64,000 nt of DNA from Vigna angularis (taxonomy: Eukaryota; Streptophyta; Magnoliopsida; Fabales; Fabaceae). This document shows, in pieces, positions 13,801-26,099 of this stretch; the stretch's first letter is position 1; each line of letters opens with the position of its first letter. The DNA lies in NCBI RefSeq assembly GCF_016808095.1, contig NC_068971.1, positions 50,051,631 through 50,115,630 on the forward strand, read 5' to 3'. The position numbers and the translations under genes were made by a program. Below the pieces are notes generated by a model. It made no database searches and had not been told where the DNA came from. It saw only the letters and a program-made list of their open reading frames with translations.

Positions 13801-16800
13801 TAGGACATGCCTTACCTGGAACTTTTGTTAATTAAGCAGTGCTGCAACATTCCTAATGAATTTGTTACATATATCTTCCTAATGAATTCTTGCTACTTTT
13901 TAAAGATTCCACAAATGTAGATTGAGTACAAATCTGAATTCCTGGGTATGATCTCACTCTTCTGAGTTTTTTTAAATGTTTTTTGCGCATCCTCTGTATG
14001 TTCAGGAGTTGCTGCCCTCTGGATATTATGTCAATGGTGCACCTAAAATTGTTCGGGTCATAGTTAGTGTTGTACTGTTTAGTGGTTTCTTGATGGTACT
14101 TGATATTTTGTTTGCAGGATTGGAAGTGCATCATAACAATGCTGCTTGATGAAAATCCATCAGTAGAGCTATCTGACAGTGATGCAACAAACTTGGTGCG
14201 GCTCCTGTGTGCGTCTGTGAAGAAAGCTGTTGGAGAGAGGATTGTCCCTGCTACGGATAACAGAAAGCCATACTACAGCAAAGCCCAAAAGGTTTGTGCC
14301 ATCTTGGATTTTTAAACCTTTTAAATCCAAATATGACGTATTTGTTTTTATTAACTCCAACACCCAATGATTTTTTTATACTGATCTTTGATGTGTATGT
14401 TGCACATGATGATTAATGTTTATTTTGACATAATTTAGCAATCCATGCTTTCATGTACAGTATATATAACTTTATTCTTATTGTCATTTCTAATTTATTT
14501 TGGATTTTTTATTGTGTTTTTGAAGTGTAAATATCTGATTGCTTCAGGAATTCATTGCATTAAATTATTTTCGTTACCTAAGAATGCATTTGTTGGATCA
14601 GTAACAACCGAGTACTATTTGAAAACATTCATTGTGATGGAAGGTTTGTTTTATTATTCATTGTGACAGCCCCTAATTTCTTTCCTCCAATTAATGACAG
14701 GATGTGTTTGAAAATAACAAACAGGAAATAACTGTTGCTATGATGAAGACATACCCATTACTCTTGCGAAAGTACATTTCAGATAAAGCAAAAGTGTCAT
14801 CACTGGTTGAGATTGTTTTGCATATGAACCTTGAATATTACTCCTTGAAGAGGCAGGAACTGGTTGGTGAATTTTTCTGTGTCATTTCAGATTTTCTATG
14901 TTGTTTCTGAAAAACCTGATTAGTGCTTGCTTTTCAGAATTTCAAAAACTTACTCCAGCTCGTGAAAGACACATTTTTTAAGCATGGTGACAAGGACCCT
15001 CTTAGGGCTTGTGTGAAGGCAATTGATTTTTGTTGCATGGAAAGTCAAGGTGAATTGCAAGATTTTGCTCGTATTAAATTAAAGGAACTTGAAGATGAAA
15101 TTGTTGCTAAGCTGAAATCTGCTATTAAGGAAGTGGTGGTATGTTCTATGCAATTCAAATTTCATAAATTTTGTTACTTTAGCTTCTTGTCGGAGAAACT
15201 TAACATATAGTGAGATGACACTGCAGGATGGTGGTGATGAATATTCTCTTCTTGTAAACTTGAAGAGGTTGTATGAACTGCAGTTGAAAAGATACGTGCC
15301 TATTGATAGCCTGTATGAAGACATTGTCAGTGTGCTACGTTGTTCTAGGAATAATATGGAGGATGAGGTAAGTGGTTTCTCACAACGGGTGTTATTTTTT
15401 TGTGACATAGTTACTTGTGTTCAATAATTAATTTTCTGCTTATTCACATTCAGGTTGTTGGTTTCCTGCTTCTGAACATGTATTTGCATCTGGCTTGGAG
15501 TCTACAGTCTATAGCAAATGAAGAAGCTGTTTCTGGCGCATCCTTAACTTCTCTTTTGTCTAAGCGTGATACCTTGTTACAAGAACTTGAGTACTTTCTC
15601 AACTTGGCTGCTGACAACAAGGGAGGGGGTAAACCTGGAAGTGAACTTGCTTGCAGAGTAAGAAGGCTCGCATTTGTCTGCTTTTTTCTTTGTTGATTAT
15701 AAATACATCATGTCTCCATTCTCTTGATTTGATCTGATGAATATTTTATTCCCGAAGGTATGCACCATACTTGCAGAAACATGGTTCTTATTTAGAACAA
15801 CAAATTTCAGAAAGACACAACTGGAAGCACTCGGATATCAGCCAGATGCAATTATGCTTCGGAAGTTTTGGGAACTTTGTCAACAACAGCTTAATATTTC
15901 AGGTGAACATGGACTGATGTGATGGACTAGTACTGAGATTCATCCTATTTTGTAATTAAACTGAAACTACACAAATTTTTTTGTGTACTGTCTGTAGTTT
16001 GAACTTGGCACTTGAAGAATGCATTGCTTATATAATTGGTGTTATTGATTTAGTGATAGATGTCTCTTTCACTTGCCAATCAATTTTTAGATGAGGCAGA
16101 AGATGAAGATGTTAATAAAGAGTATGCTGTGGAGACAAATAGAGATGCTGTGATGATTGCTGCTGCAAAGCTGATTGCAAATGATGTTGTTCCAAAGGTG
16201 GATTGTTATTTTGTTTATGTAAAGTTATGACTGTTTCTTCTTTTTATTGGGAAAAATATTTCTGTTGCTTGTGAAATGTCTTGATGTCAAAATTTGACTA
16301 TTCCTGATGTAGGAGGATCTTGCTTCTGAGATTATTTCTCATTTTGTGATGCATGGGACTAGTGTGACTGAAATTGTAAAGCATCTGATCACAGTTTTGA
16401 AGAAAAAGGATGTTGATTTGGCTTTCATTTTTCTGGAAGCGCTTAAAAAGGTTAGTCTTTTGGCGCATTTCCTAAATGGTAGATATAGTTGGGTTTTCTT
16501 TTGTCTTTACAAGTTCTATTTTAGCAATGATAAACAGTCCAATTTTAGCCATGTGTCCTGTTTACTTTAAATCTAAATGTAAAAGTAACTCATGAGTGTA
16601 TTCTTGGTCAAAACAAATTGACATGAACTCATATTATTCTTGTGATGACACTCCTATTTACTTGAAATCTGAGTACGAAAGTTACTTGCAATATTTTATA
16701 TTTAAAGTAAGATATATAAGTAAATATTTGCCTCTAATTGCTAAGGAGATTCGTTATCTTAATAGAAAGGAACGGTACTATACCTAAGGAACAAAATGAC

Positions 16801-19800
16801 TATTATGTCTCGGAGTGCTTCCCATTTCAAATTCTCTAATTTTTCAATTTAAGCTTGGGCTCAATGTTTTGCATAGCTGAACATAGGATTCACTTCTTTC
16901 CTGGAAGAAGTGGTTCAACTGAGCTTGTCTTTGCCATTCTTTCTGGAATTATAGTTTGCACTGGTTGGAAATGAGGGTCTAGTTTCCACCATCCTTTTCC
17001 TCAGGAAGATCACCATATTTATATTTCACCCTCCTGCCCCATCTTTTATGGTTCTTTTTGGTAGTCATCACCAATTTATTTGGCAGGCATACCATCGCCT
17101 TCTGGTCAATATCTCTGGTAGTGAAAATGGTTCTTCCGAAAACAATTCTTTAGGATGTAAAGATCTTGCTGCTAGGCTTTCTGGAACATTTATCGGTGCT
17201 GCCCGGATGAAATACAGGCCTGAAATTTTAAAAGTCGTCAGGGATGGCATTGAATATGCTTTTATTAATGCCCCAAAACAATTGTCATTTCTTGAAGAGG
17301 CAGTGCTTCATTTTTTGCCAAAACTCCCTGGACCAGATTTAAATGAAATGTAAGAGTTTGTTTCTAATGTGCTTGGTGTTATTTATAACTATTTGTAGTA
17401 ATACACATTTTGATGCATATTCTTTATGAAATAGATTGAATGATGTTCAACAAAGAGCCCAAAATGTCAATACAGAGGAAAATCCCAGTGGATGGCGTCC
17501 CTTCCACACATTTATTACCTGCTTACGAGAAAAATGTGCAAAGAATGAGGCATTTCAAGGTAATTTATACATTTTTTTTTTCATTCTTAGGTATCTACCA
17601 CCGCCAAATACTTTCCGTCATTAAGCAATCATGGCTTTTATCTGAGTGAAACATATTATATGAAATAGTTATTATTTATTTTGCAAATTTTGGAAAATTC
17701 AAGCCAATATGTAACTAGTGAATAACATTGCCAAATTCTTTTTTCCAGTTTCGACTTGATTAACTAATTGTCGTTTGTAAGTTCATTCTGGATACAATAT
17801 GCTTGGCTGGGCTTTGCTGACTTTGTCATTTACCTGTTATTGATTCTTCTTTTGGTTGTTATTCTTGTCTTTTTTACGTTTCTCTCTACAAACACTTGTG
17901 GTCTCATTTTATGTGGTGCAATGCAATTTTTTGTTTTCATCCGTTAGCTTTTCATTAGTGTATATTTTGTTCATGTGAAATATATCCCCTCAGATGGATT
18001 TTTTGTTCCAATATAGAACGAGTGTATTATAAGATATGGTGGTAAAGTCCAAAATTGGTGAATGGCTTGACCCATGAATTGGTGGTAAAGTCCAAAATTG
18101 GTGGTAAAGTCCAAAATTAGGTTGTAGGTTTCAATGCATTGTAGATGCATATTAGAAAAAATAGACTTATGATGAGAATGGTATTTTTAATTTTACTTTG
18201 AGGCCCTTTTTGGTGGGGGGATGGATGAAGATGGAGAGAAGGGTAAGTAGATTTGGTAGTTTGGTGAAGAGGATGAAAAATAATTGAAGACGCTGGGCAA
18301 AAAAACTTTAAAAATAAATTACTATTTTTCCCTGTGTGTTTGGTTTGTGTTGCGTAAGGTGACCGGGTATAATGAATATTAACTATACAAATAATTGATC
18401 TCTTATCAACTCAATCAAATTGCTCAACTTTCAAAAAAAATCTTTCTTTCCTTTCTACTTTTCGTAACAACTTAATGGCATGATTGATAACACGCGCTGG
18501 TTAGGAACCTGTATAAAAGATATTCTTTACTGAAAAGTGATACGACCAAGAAACTCATATGTATTCGTTAGTATTTTATTTCTGAAGCAAATAAAATAGC
18601 TGCTAACTTAGGTACTTGGGATTCTATATAATCAAATTAGGTTGGGGCTATAGCGTGAGAATAAATCAGAAGTTAAGTTGCTATTATATGTTTGATGATG
18701 ACTTTGACACTGTTGTAGCATACTGGCAGTGAAATTGATCGTGGGCGGTGCAGGTGGTGGGTATGACCTTATTAATGCGTTCAGATACGGTTAGATGTTT
18801 AGTGATGACTTTGCCACTTTTGTAGCATAGTGGCAGTGAAATTGATCATCTGCTGGTGGTGGGTATGACCTTATTAATGTCCTCAGATATGATTGTATGC
18901 TTTTGGTAAATATGCCGCTAATTTCAAAACACTGCATTTGCAATTGTAAAATCGTAGTTCTTTTACATATTCATTTCTTTTTGGCTCTAGATCTCGGATT
19001 GTACTTGTGTTTCAGTTTCCATGACTAGACAATTGCTTATGTCTAAAATGTGCTCCATTCAGTGGTAGTCATAATACTTTTGAGTTGCCTGCCTGCACGA
19101 GCACAATATATGAAATGAAAAATTTTCCTTTAGCATCCCACCTTGCTACGATTTTATATTTTTCACAATTTTGGTAATGTTTTTATGACATCAAATATCT
19201 TTTCCCTTTTTTCTGTGTGCTACATGATGTACTTAAGATTACAATGATGGCTATATACAGTAGGTTTGGTTCGTAAAGGCTTTTTTTAGTGAAATAATCA
19301 TTTTTTACCATTCTTTGGAATGCTTTTAATTGACTTTTTTGGCACAAATTGGTTAATTTTTCAGATGAAAAAGAAGGGGTTTCTGTTAGGCGTAGGGGCC
19401 GGCCACGAAAGAGGCAAAATATACCAGGAAAGAAGCTTTTTGATGACCAAAGTTCAAGCGAAGATGAGGATTCCATCAGTGCGTATGAACAAGATGCACA
19501 AGACGAAGGGAGAAGACAGGAGGAGGAGGATGAAGATGCTCCCTTGATAAATTCAATCAGATCATCATCCAAGCTTAGGTCACTTGGAGTTTCAAGGGAG
19601 GAAAGCAAAGCTCAGACAGGGAATTCCAGTAGAGCTACAGATAATTTATCTGCTTCGAGAACATCAGGTATCGTGCATTAGCAAATCAAGGTTGTCGTGC
19701 TGCTAGCGATGAATAGAAGATATAAATACAGCATTTTAAAACAAATTTGCACGTCTGACTTCGGAATTGAATTTTGCTTTTCCAGCCTAGATAATGAAGT

Positions 19801-20126
19801 GCTTGCTTGATAATTGAAATTTTCTCCTATTAAAATTTATAAAGTCATTGCGCGGAGGCATATGCTTATCTCGTGCGTTGCTGCTCCATTTGTAATTCAA
19901 TCTTGTCTTGAGCTTTTCTGATCGAGGCTGCAATTTCTATGGAAATTTTACAGGCTCTGAATTTCTTTTCGGAAACAAAAGATAACTGGTTGTAGCTGTT
20001 ATGTTGAACTGCTTTGATATTTATATTTTTCTGGTTATTGTTGCCTCTTGTTAATAAATATATATGATGAACGCTTGGTTTAACTCGAGTCCCTTTGTCT
20101 TTCATTGTGCAGGGGCGTCAAGTTAG
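10816..20126 (+). CDS. SCC3: Cohesin subunit SCC3 (SA/STAG family)
   Basis: SCC3 is the HEAT-repeat cohesin subunit that binds the SCC1/REC8 kleisin and DNA. I assemble 22 exons, all GT-AG and in phase: 10816-10863, 10971-11166, 11420-11532, 11730-11822, 12025-12188, 12266-12502, 12622-12766, 12872-13050, 13164-13309, 13394-13521, 14118-14291, 14701-14862, 14938-15138, 15227-15367, 15454-15657, 15758-15902, 16091-16197, 16313-16450, 17087-17349, 17435-17559, 19365-19667, 20113-20126. The product is 1,141 aa; family members in plants are about 1,100. The STAG region covers about residues 120-270. The stromalin conservative domain, around [20 protein letters not shown], covers about 275-360, followed by alpha-helical repeats. 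Two AT-hook-like motifs bracket the protein: KRGRPPK (17-23) and RRRGRPRKR (1045-1053). An acidic, serine-rich tail ([15 protein letters not shown]) precedes the last codons GASS. The first exon is short and its start (MEDPAPPSE) is the least certain part. Confidence 0.95.
18036..18120 (+). repeat. Short imperfect tandem repeat in SCC3 intron 20
   Basis: Three copies of a GGTGGTAAAGTCCAAAATT unit. The first is separated from the other two by about 20 bases; the last two are adjacent and overlap by a few bases. It is intronic and non-coding. Confidence 0.85.
18688..18893 (+). repeat. Tandem duplication of about 107 bp in SCC3 intron 20
   Basis: Unit 1 (18688-18789) and unit 2 (18795-18893) share the same order of blocks: TGATGACTTTG, TTGTAGCATA, TGGCAGTGAAATTGATC and TGGTGGGTATGACCTTATTA. 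The sequence between the blocks has diverged. Each unit begins with an RTGATGA sequence resembling a C box, but no CTGA D box is found near the 3' end. Unit 2 contains a perfect 7-bp stem (TGCCACT/AGTGGCA, 18812-18835). The duplication is certain; any RNA function is speculative. Confidence 0.85.
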
Positions 20127-21726
20127 TCTTCCACAGTTGTAGTTTACGATTGTATGTTGGCAATTGCTTTTGACACTAACTATTACACTTGGTAAGATTA
20201 GGAGTACCTGTTTGTAATTCAACTTGCTGAATGTATATATAAATGTATCTTGTTCTAATCAAGGTTGCGGCCTTACTGCTGAAAATAAATTCAGTATAGT
20301 TCCATGGCCAATTTGAACTGGAAGAGTTGGCGTGGTCAACAATGTTGTTTGATTCAGTGTCGATTATCATATACTTGAAATTATGACTTCAAAAATAGAT
20401 CAGAGAATGAAATGAATTTTATTGTGAATACTAAATTACTTAGTTGGTAGTTTTATTGTGAATTGAAATAGTTTGAATTTTAAAATTACTTGGTTGGTAC
20501 ATAAAAAAGTTATTTTTTATTATTTTACTTCATAATTGGAAATTTTTCATTAAATATTAAAATAATGAACCAGATTTAACTCATGAAAAGAAGAATGAGG
20601 AAAGTAAGCAATCATTTAAGTATGGTAATTTTTGTTTAAATCAAGTTTATGCGTTTAATACACAAGGCAACTTGAGGCTCTTTTTATTCTTTTTACATTT
20701 CAAACTCAGATTTCAAAGACTGGTTAAGTTCAACTTTTTTATATTCTTAATTTATAAGAGAAAAACATTCAAATATTTGAGATTATGAATAGACCTGGCC
20801 GTAATAGCCTGTCAAATGACCTTTCTTAAATACATTTTTTATAATCTTAAAACTAAAATAATAATATTGGTTTTTTTTAAATGAAAAACTAGACAGTTGG
20901 CCTGATAGAAAGAACGTGGATAATATTTTTTTTATCTGTGATGTTACATTTGATGTAGATTTCTAAAAAAATTATTGAATTCTAAATTAAGTATATAAAA
21001 TACAGAAAAATAAAAATCTAGCACAATTAACCAATATCATGTTAAACTTTGAAATAAAAATAATAAATTTGTTTGGAAAAAACAGAAAAAAGTAGAGTGG
21101 TATATTTATGATTAAGAAGAATTAATTTAATTTTAGACTAAAATTTTTTTTCGTTCAATTTTTGTTTGTAGTATACAGTTTGGTCTATTTATTTTCTTTT
21201 TTCAATTAAGTCTCTTTTTTAAAATGAATTCAATTTAGTTTTTTTTAGATTTGTATAAACAGCATGAATGTTGTATTTGTACATATTGCAATATTAGTTC
21301 ATGTTTATGTTTTGTCACATTTCTGATATTATATCAATTTACTATCATTCTTCTAAAATGGAACCAAGTCACACTTATACATATTAAAATAAATTTTTAG
21401 AATTTATACATTAAATCACTTGACTTAAATATTCAAATTAATTTTATTATTTATTTTAAATTTTAAAAAATATCTATTTTAAACTTGTATTTTTTAAAAA
21501 TTTATGAAAAATGTAAATATAAAATTACATTTATAATTTTTAAATTTTAATATTTGAAATAATTTAAAAGGATGTATTTTCATTTGTTAGCTTAGTTATA
21601 ATTTTTTTAAAAATAAGCTAATAAAGGAGGATACTATTTTTAAAATATTTCAACTAATTTAAAAAATACAAATACCAATTTATATTTACATTTTATATAT
21701 TATAGAAATTATAAGCTTAAAATAAG

Positions 21727-21779
<53 letters not shown>

Positions 21780-22471
21780 GTTTTATTTTTTAGATGTGAA
21801 ATATTTTTTTATCAATTCAAAATAATAAAACAAGGATATACTATCTCTTTTTTACATTAAAAGAATCTTATATGGTGTGTTATCTTAGGATCGAATACTA
21901 GATGTATGTGTGTATGGATTAAAAACTTATACTTCTATCATACAAGGACTATAATTTAAAATAAAGATAGCTATTAGGATTAAATGAATAATTTGTTTTT
22001 TTAAGAGGTTTTGAAGTTATTAATTTTACTAACTAAATTGGATGCTCAATCTGATTTCAGCTTCAGTCAAGCACCTTCAAAACCAATAAGTACCTAGTTA
22101 CTGGCTGTGTGCTCAATAATTTAAAAAACAAAAACTATACTTTTTTAACATTGAACGATTCATTTGCATACATACATTTTTTACATATTTTTGTCCAATA
22201 TTATAGAACAAAAATAAAATGTTTTAACATTGAACTATTCACTCTTATTCTTCTTCTTTTTTTATGATTTTGTCCATTGTTTGTAAAAGTGGTTAAATTA
22301 GAGAGAAAAGAATAGAGAGTATTGATCATGTATTTCTCACATTAATCTCTCGGTGATAATTATATTAATATATTTTAGTGTGTTTAGTAATTTTAGATAT
22401 ATATTCAGTTTGTAACAAGAAGATTATTTTGATTAAAGAAGGCATTTCTAATCATTTAATAACTAATACCA
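20127..22471. other. Intergenic region downstream of SCC3
   Basis: SCC3 3' UTR to about 20,280, then AT-rich sequence without a supportable gene. It contains one (AT)n tract, listed separately. Confidence 0.65.
21730..21776. repeat. (AT)n microsatellite
   Basis: About 23 uninterrupted AT units in intergenic DNA. Confidence 0.95.
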
Positions 22472-22773
22472 TGGATGTTATATTATTGTAAGAGTTACAC
22501 CTAAAATTGTTATAGTCATAAAGTGGTTTATTGATGATACTGAATGTATTTTTTTCATAATTGTAAGTAATACGATATCAAATACAATTATTTGCCTCAA
22601 TGTATGAGTATTATTTGTAAACTTTGAATGTGATAGAAGGTTTGTTTTATTGTTTTATTGTTCATGACAATCTTTAATGATAGCAACTCAATGATAAAAT
22701 CATTACCAGGCTTAAATCCACAATTAACGAAGTGATGGTAGGCTTCTACCAAACTCAATTTCATAGTTTTTGG
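22472..22773 (+). pseudogene. Decayed partial duplicate of SCC3 (introns 10-11 and exon 13 region)
   Basis: Three blocks match the intact SCC3 gene in the same order and orientation. Block 22,472-22,553 matches the end of intron 10 (14,020-14,110; shared CACCTAAAATTGTT and GTGGTTT.TTGATG.TACT). Block 22,606-22,684 matches the end of intron 11 (14,610-14,700; shared GAAGGTTTGTTTTATT). Block 22,692-22,773 matches the end of exon 13 and its donor (15,094-15,173; it still reads close to [15 protein letters not shown], followed by GTA). Exons 11 and 12 are missing. Because intron sequence is retained, this is a DNA-level duplicate rather than a retrocopy. It cannot code for a useful product. Confidence 0.75.
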
Positions 22774-23145
22774 TCGTGATAAATATTATATTTATTTAAA
22801 TTAAATATAAACTTTGAACATTAAAAAAATTACTTTGGAAAAAATTGGAACAAAAATAATATAAGTAACATATTTCTTAGCTAACCACAATTAAAATTAT
22901 TTTTCTAAAACCAAATCTAATATCTTTGAAGTTAAAGATATTTCACTACCTAAATCGTGTATTTTATTTAATCTTAAGAGCTACCATGAAAAAAAAAACT
23001 AAAAAAGAGTAAAAAGTCTTATTAGAATACTCCACTATTTGAAAAATAAACATAATTACAGTTAAGACACTCCTTTATAATTTTTAAAAAAATTGGAGTA
23101 TAATTAAAGAATTGTTGGTCTTTTGAGGTCTGAGATATACCAGTT

Positions 23146-23298
23146 AGCCCATTAATTAAAGCCCAAAGAAAAGCCCGTTTGACATATCCAAAACCCTAGC
23201 CATCTGCTCCACTATAAAACATAATTATAAGATGGTTTATTAAGACTGATAGCTCCTTCTACCCCGAGCCGAGCGCAGAGAGTGAGAGAGAAACCCTA
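23146..23298 (+). promoter_or_regulatory. eL21 promoter: two site II elements, two telo-boxes, TATA box
   Basis: AGCCCA (complement of TGGGCT, site II) occurs at 23146-23151 and 23160-23165. The telo-box AAACCCTA occurs at 23191-23198 and, in the leader, at 23291-23298. TATAAA is at 23213-23218, with a pyrimidine-rich start region about 30 bp on. Site II plus telo-box is the established signature of plant ribosomal-protein and other growth-linked promoters, which agrees with the gene downstream. Confidence 0.8.
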
Positions 23299-23309
23299 GG
23301 TGAGGAACA

Positions 23310-24146
23310 ATGCCAGCTGGTCACGGTTTGAGATCTCGCACGAGAGATTCATTCTCTCGTCCCTTCAGGAAGAAGGGAACCATCGCCCTCACAACTTATC
23401 TCCGAACATACCACATCGGCGATTACGTTGATGTCAAGGTTAACGGCGCCGTCCACAAGGGTATGCCTCACAAGTTTTACCATGGCCGCACCGGTCGTGT
23501 TTGGAATGTCACCAAACGCGCCATTGGTGTCGAGGTTAACAAACAGGTATTCACTCTCCCGGAAACCCTAACGCCGTTATTGCTTTTCTTCTGGATTCAT
23601 CATATTTTCTATTTAATATTATGCGTCGTATTACCTTTTCCGTTGTCAATTCTCTATACTCCATGCATTGTTGATTTTAGTTTATAGGTTCACAGCCGTG
23701 CTCTCTAAGTCGTATTTTGTGCCTTCAGCGCGTTACTGTTAGTCTATTGATGTGTTCTGATGCTGTTTTATTTGTTTGATTTCTTCCTAGGAAATTAATT
23801 TTAGTTTATAAGGTTTTTGTTCTGAACTCGTGGGCATACCTTTTGAAATAGGGGATTTCTTGTTAAATGAGTAGTTTGTTTTGTGCAGGTGGGGAACAGA
23901 ATTATTAGAAAGAGGATTCATGTCCGTGTTGAGCATGTGATGCCTTCAAGGTGCACTGAGGAGTTCCGTTTGAGGAAGATCAAGAATGATCAACTAAAGG
24001 CGGATGCTAAGGCAAAGGGGGAGAAAATTAGCACCAAGAGACAACCTGAGGGCCCCAAACCAGGTTTCATGGTGGAAGGAGCTACATTAGAAACTGTCAC
24101 TCCCATTCCTTATGACGTGGTTAATGATCTTAAAGGAGGATATTAG
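23310..24146 (+). CDS. RPL21: 60S ribosomal protein eL21 (L21e)
   Basis: Two exons, 23310-23546 and 23889-24146, joined by a phase-0 GT-AG intron of 342 bp, encode 164 aa, the usual plant length. The protein is a structural component of the cytosolic large ribosomal subunit. It starts [19 protein letters not shown], the eL21 N-terminus. The SH3-like core follows (residues about 28-79), with [21 protein letters not shown] and [12 protein letters not shown]. The basic second exon contains [17 protein letters not shown], and the tail ends DLKGGY. Initiator context is ACAATGC, 12 bases after a leader telo-box. No anomalies are seen, so this looks like a functional gene. Confidence 0.98.
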
Positions 24147-26099
24147 TAATTTTTACTGTTTGTTGGTTTGCAAGTTGTTTTTTAGTTTTGGATTACTCGT
24201 TCTAAGGCCACTTGTAAACAATTTTGATGGTTTGATTCTCCAAATACAATTATATGTTCTGTTTTATTCGGTATTTAATGAGCTTTACATCCTGTGATTT
24301 GCGTATAATGTTCTTCATGATTAGCAATGGTTATATTTGATTTGCTAGTATGGATTTATAAGCTGTTTGAGTTTTCTTTTTTAAAATGTCATTTCCATTA
24401 TATTATTGTTCAGGAGCCCTGGATAAATGGTCGAAAGTGATTGAATACTAGAAAGGAATTTTTGGTAAATATCTGTGCTCTGAATTGTGTTTTTTACCAA
24501 GCTTCTGGCACAGTGTTATTAAGAGAGTTTGAGGCCAGCGAAATCATTTAGACAGCTCTTGATTGAATTGATTTGTTTTATAATATTGTATATTTAGTTA
24601 TCCCAAAAAGAATTGTAATCTAAGAAACCTTGAGATTGGTTTTTCGAATGCCATTATGGTAGTTTGATGAATTAGAGGTATAGATTGGTTGACCCTTAAT
24701 CAAGTGGCTGTTCTCATACTTCAAATTCGTTTTGTACATATGTTGTGGGCAGACATTGTGTCAAATATTCTAGTTGTGTTTGATCTCTACTAGGATGGCA
24801 TTATGTCACATGACTCGGTCTCTTTCAAACTCCTTCAAAGAATAAACCCTATGGCCCTTCTGATCATTATGCATTATTGTGCAGTTTGTGTCTTAAATTC
24901 AGTTATGTATTAGTTCTTATTGGTGTACTTATTTTAAGCACTGAAGTGTGAAATGGAACAGTCATCGGGATGAAATTATTGTTTTCACATTTTTAAGAAG
25001 TAACATGAGGGAATACATTTTATAGAGTTGATCTTGAAGAATATGTTTTCTGCATGCTTATTCAAAATTATTTAATATGAGAAGGTTGAAGGTGAAGGAT
25101 GGAATTTAGAGAATGGAAATTTTCTCATGGCTATACTAGTCAGTCATAGACTCATGTCTGTTGACTCATGTTTATGTTTGTTACATTATTGATTTCCAAA
25201 CATGTTGAGTCATTCTTAAAATGTAATTGCCAACGATTAATTTGATCAAAGAAAATTTAACTTTTACTATTAAATGAACTAATATAATGCATGCTATATT
25301 ACTTTTAAGCAATAATACTGTTGTTATCCTAGAATAAGTTGTCATATGAGGTTTGTTGATTTTGATAGGCACAGTTACTCTAATTTCCAAGTGTTCGATA
25401 ACATAAATGCTTGATAACTCCTACCGTCCTGAAATAACTTCGTAGTCGTTGCAGGTTGTAACAAATATTGAAGCAAAATCTTCAGACATGTTGAGATGAA
25501 ATACCATATATTTCACTAGCTTCCTTCTCTCACCATATCAATTTTATGTCATCTCTATTTTTCCCTCTTCAACCTCCCTGTTTAGTCTATTTCTATAGGT
25601 ACAGAATGGTGTTCTAGGATAACTGCAAGATCCATTTTCTTCACAGAAGGAAAAGCCAGAGTTGTAAATTAAGTAACTATTCACTGTTATATACCTAATT
25701 TTCAAACTACACTCATCTTCAAACGAATTGTAATATTTTTGAATCGAAAACTAGAAAAGATAATATTTATCTACTTTATTCCTAGTATAGGTTCTCATTA
25801 TAAACTAAGTAAATAGAAAAGATCAGTCTCCACTAAAAAACAAAAGTTCTCTTGTAAACAACAAAATTAAAAAAGTTAATATATCTTTAAATATAAGTTG
25901 CATTATAAAATATAACTTATAAATACATTTTTAATCATCTAAATTAATAGTACTTAAAATGTTCACTTTATTGTGAGAAGTTATCTGTACAAAAATAAAA
26001 TACAATATTTTATTATTTTTGAAAACTTAAAATAAACTAAAATATATATAAATTCTTCATATAAACTTACTTTGCTCAAATTTATCAAATTTTTAGAAT
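24147..26099. other. Intergenic region downstream of eL21
   Basis: eL21 3' UTR to about 24,300, then non-coding sequence with no recognisable gene or RNA. It becomes strongly AT-rich after 25,700. Confidence 0.65.

Noticed and set aside
18688..18893. C/D-box snoRNA annotation for the duplicated intron units
   Set aside because: A C-box-like RTGATGA is present in both units, but no CTGA D box or terminal stem could be found, so it is listed only as a repeat.
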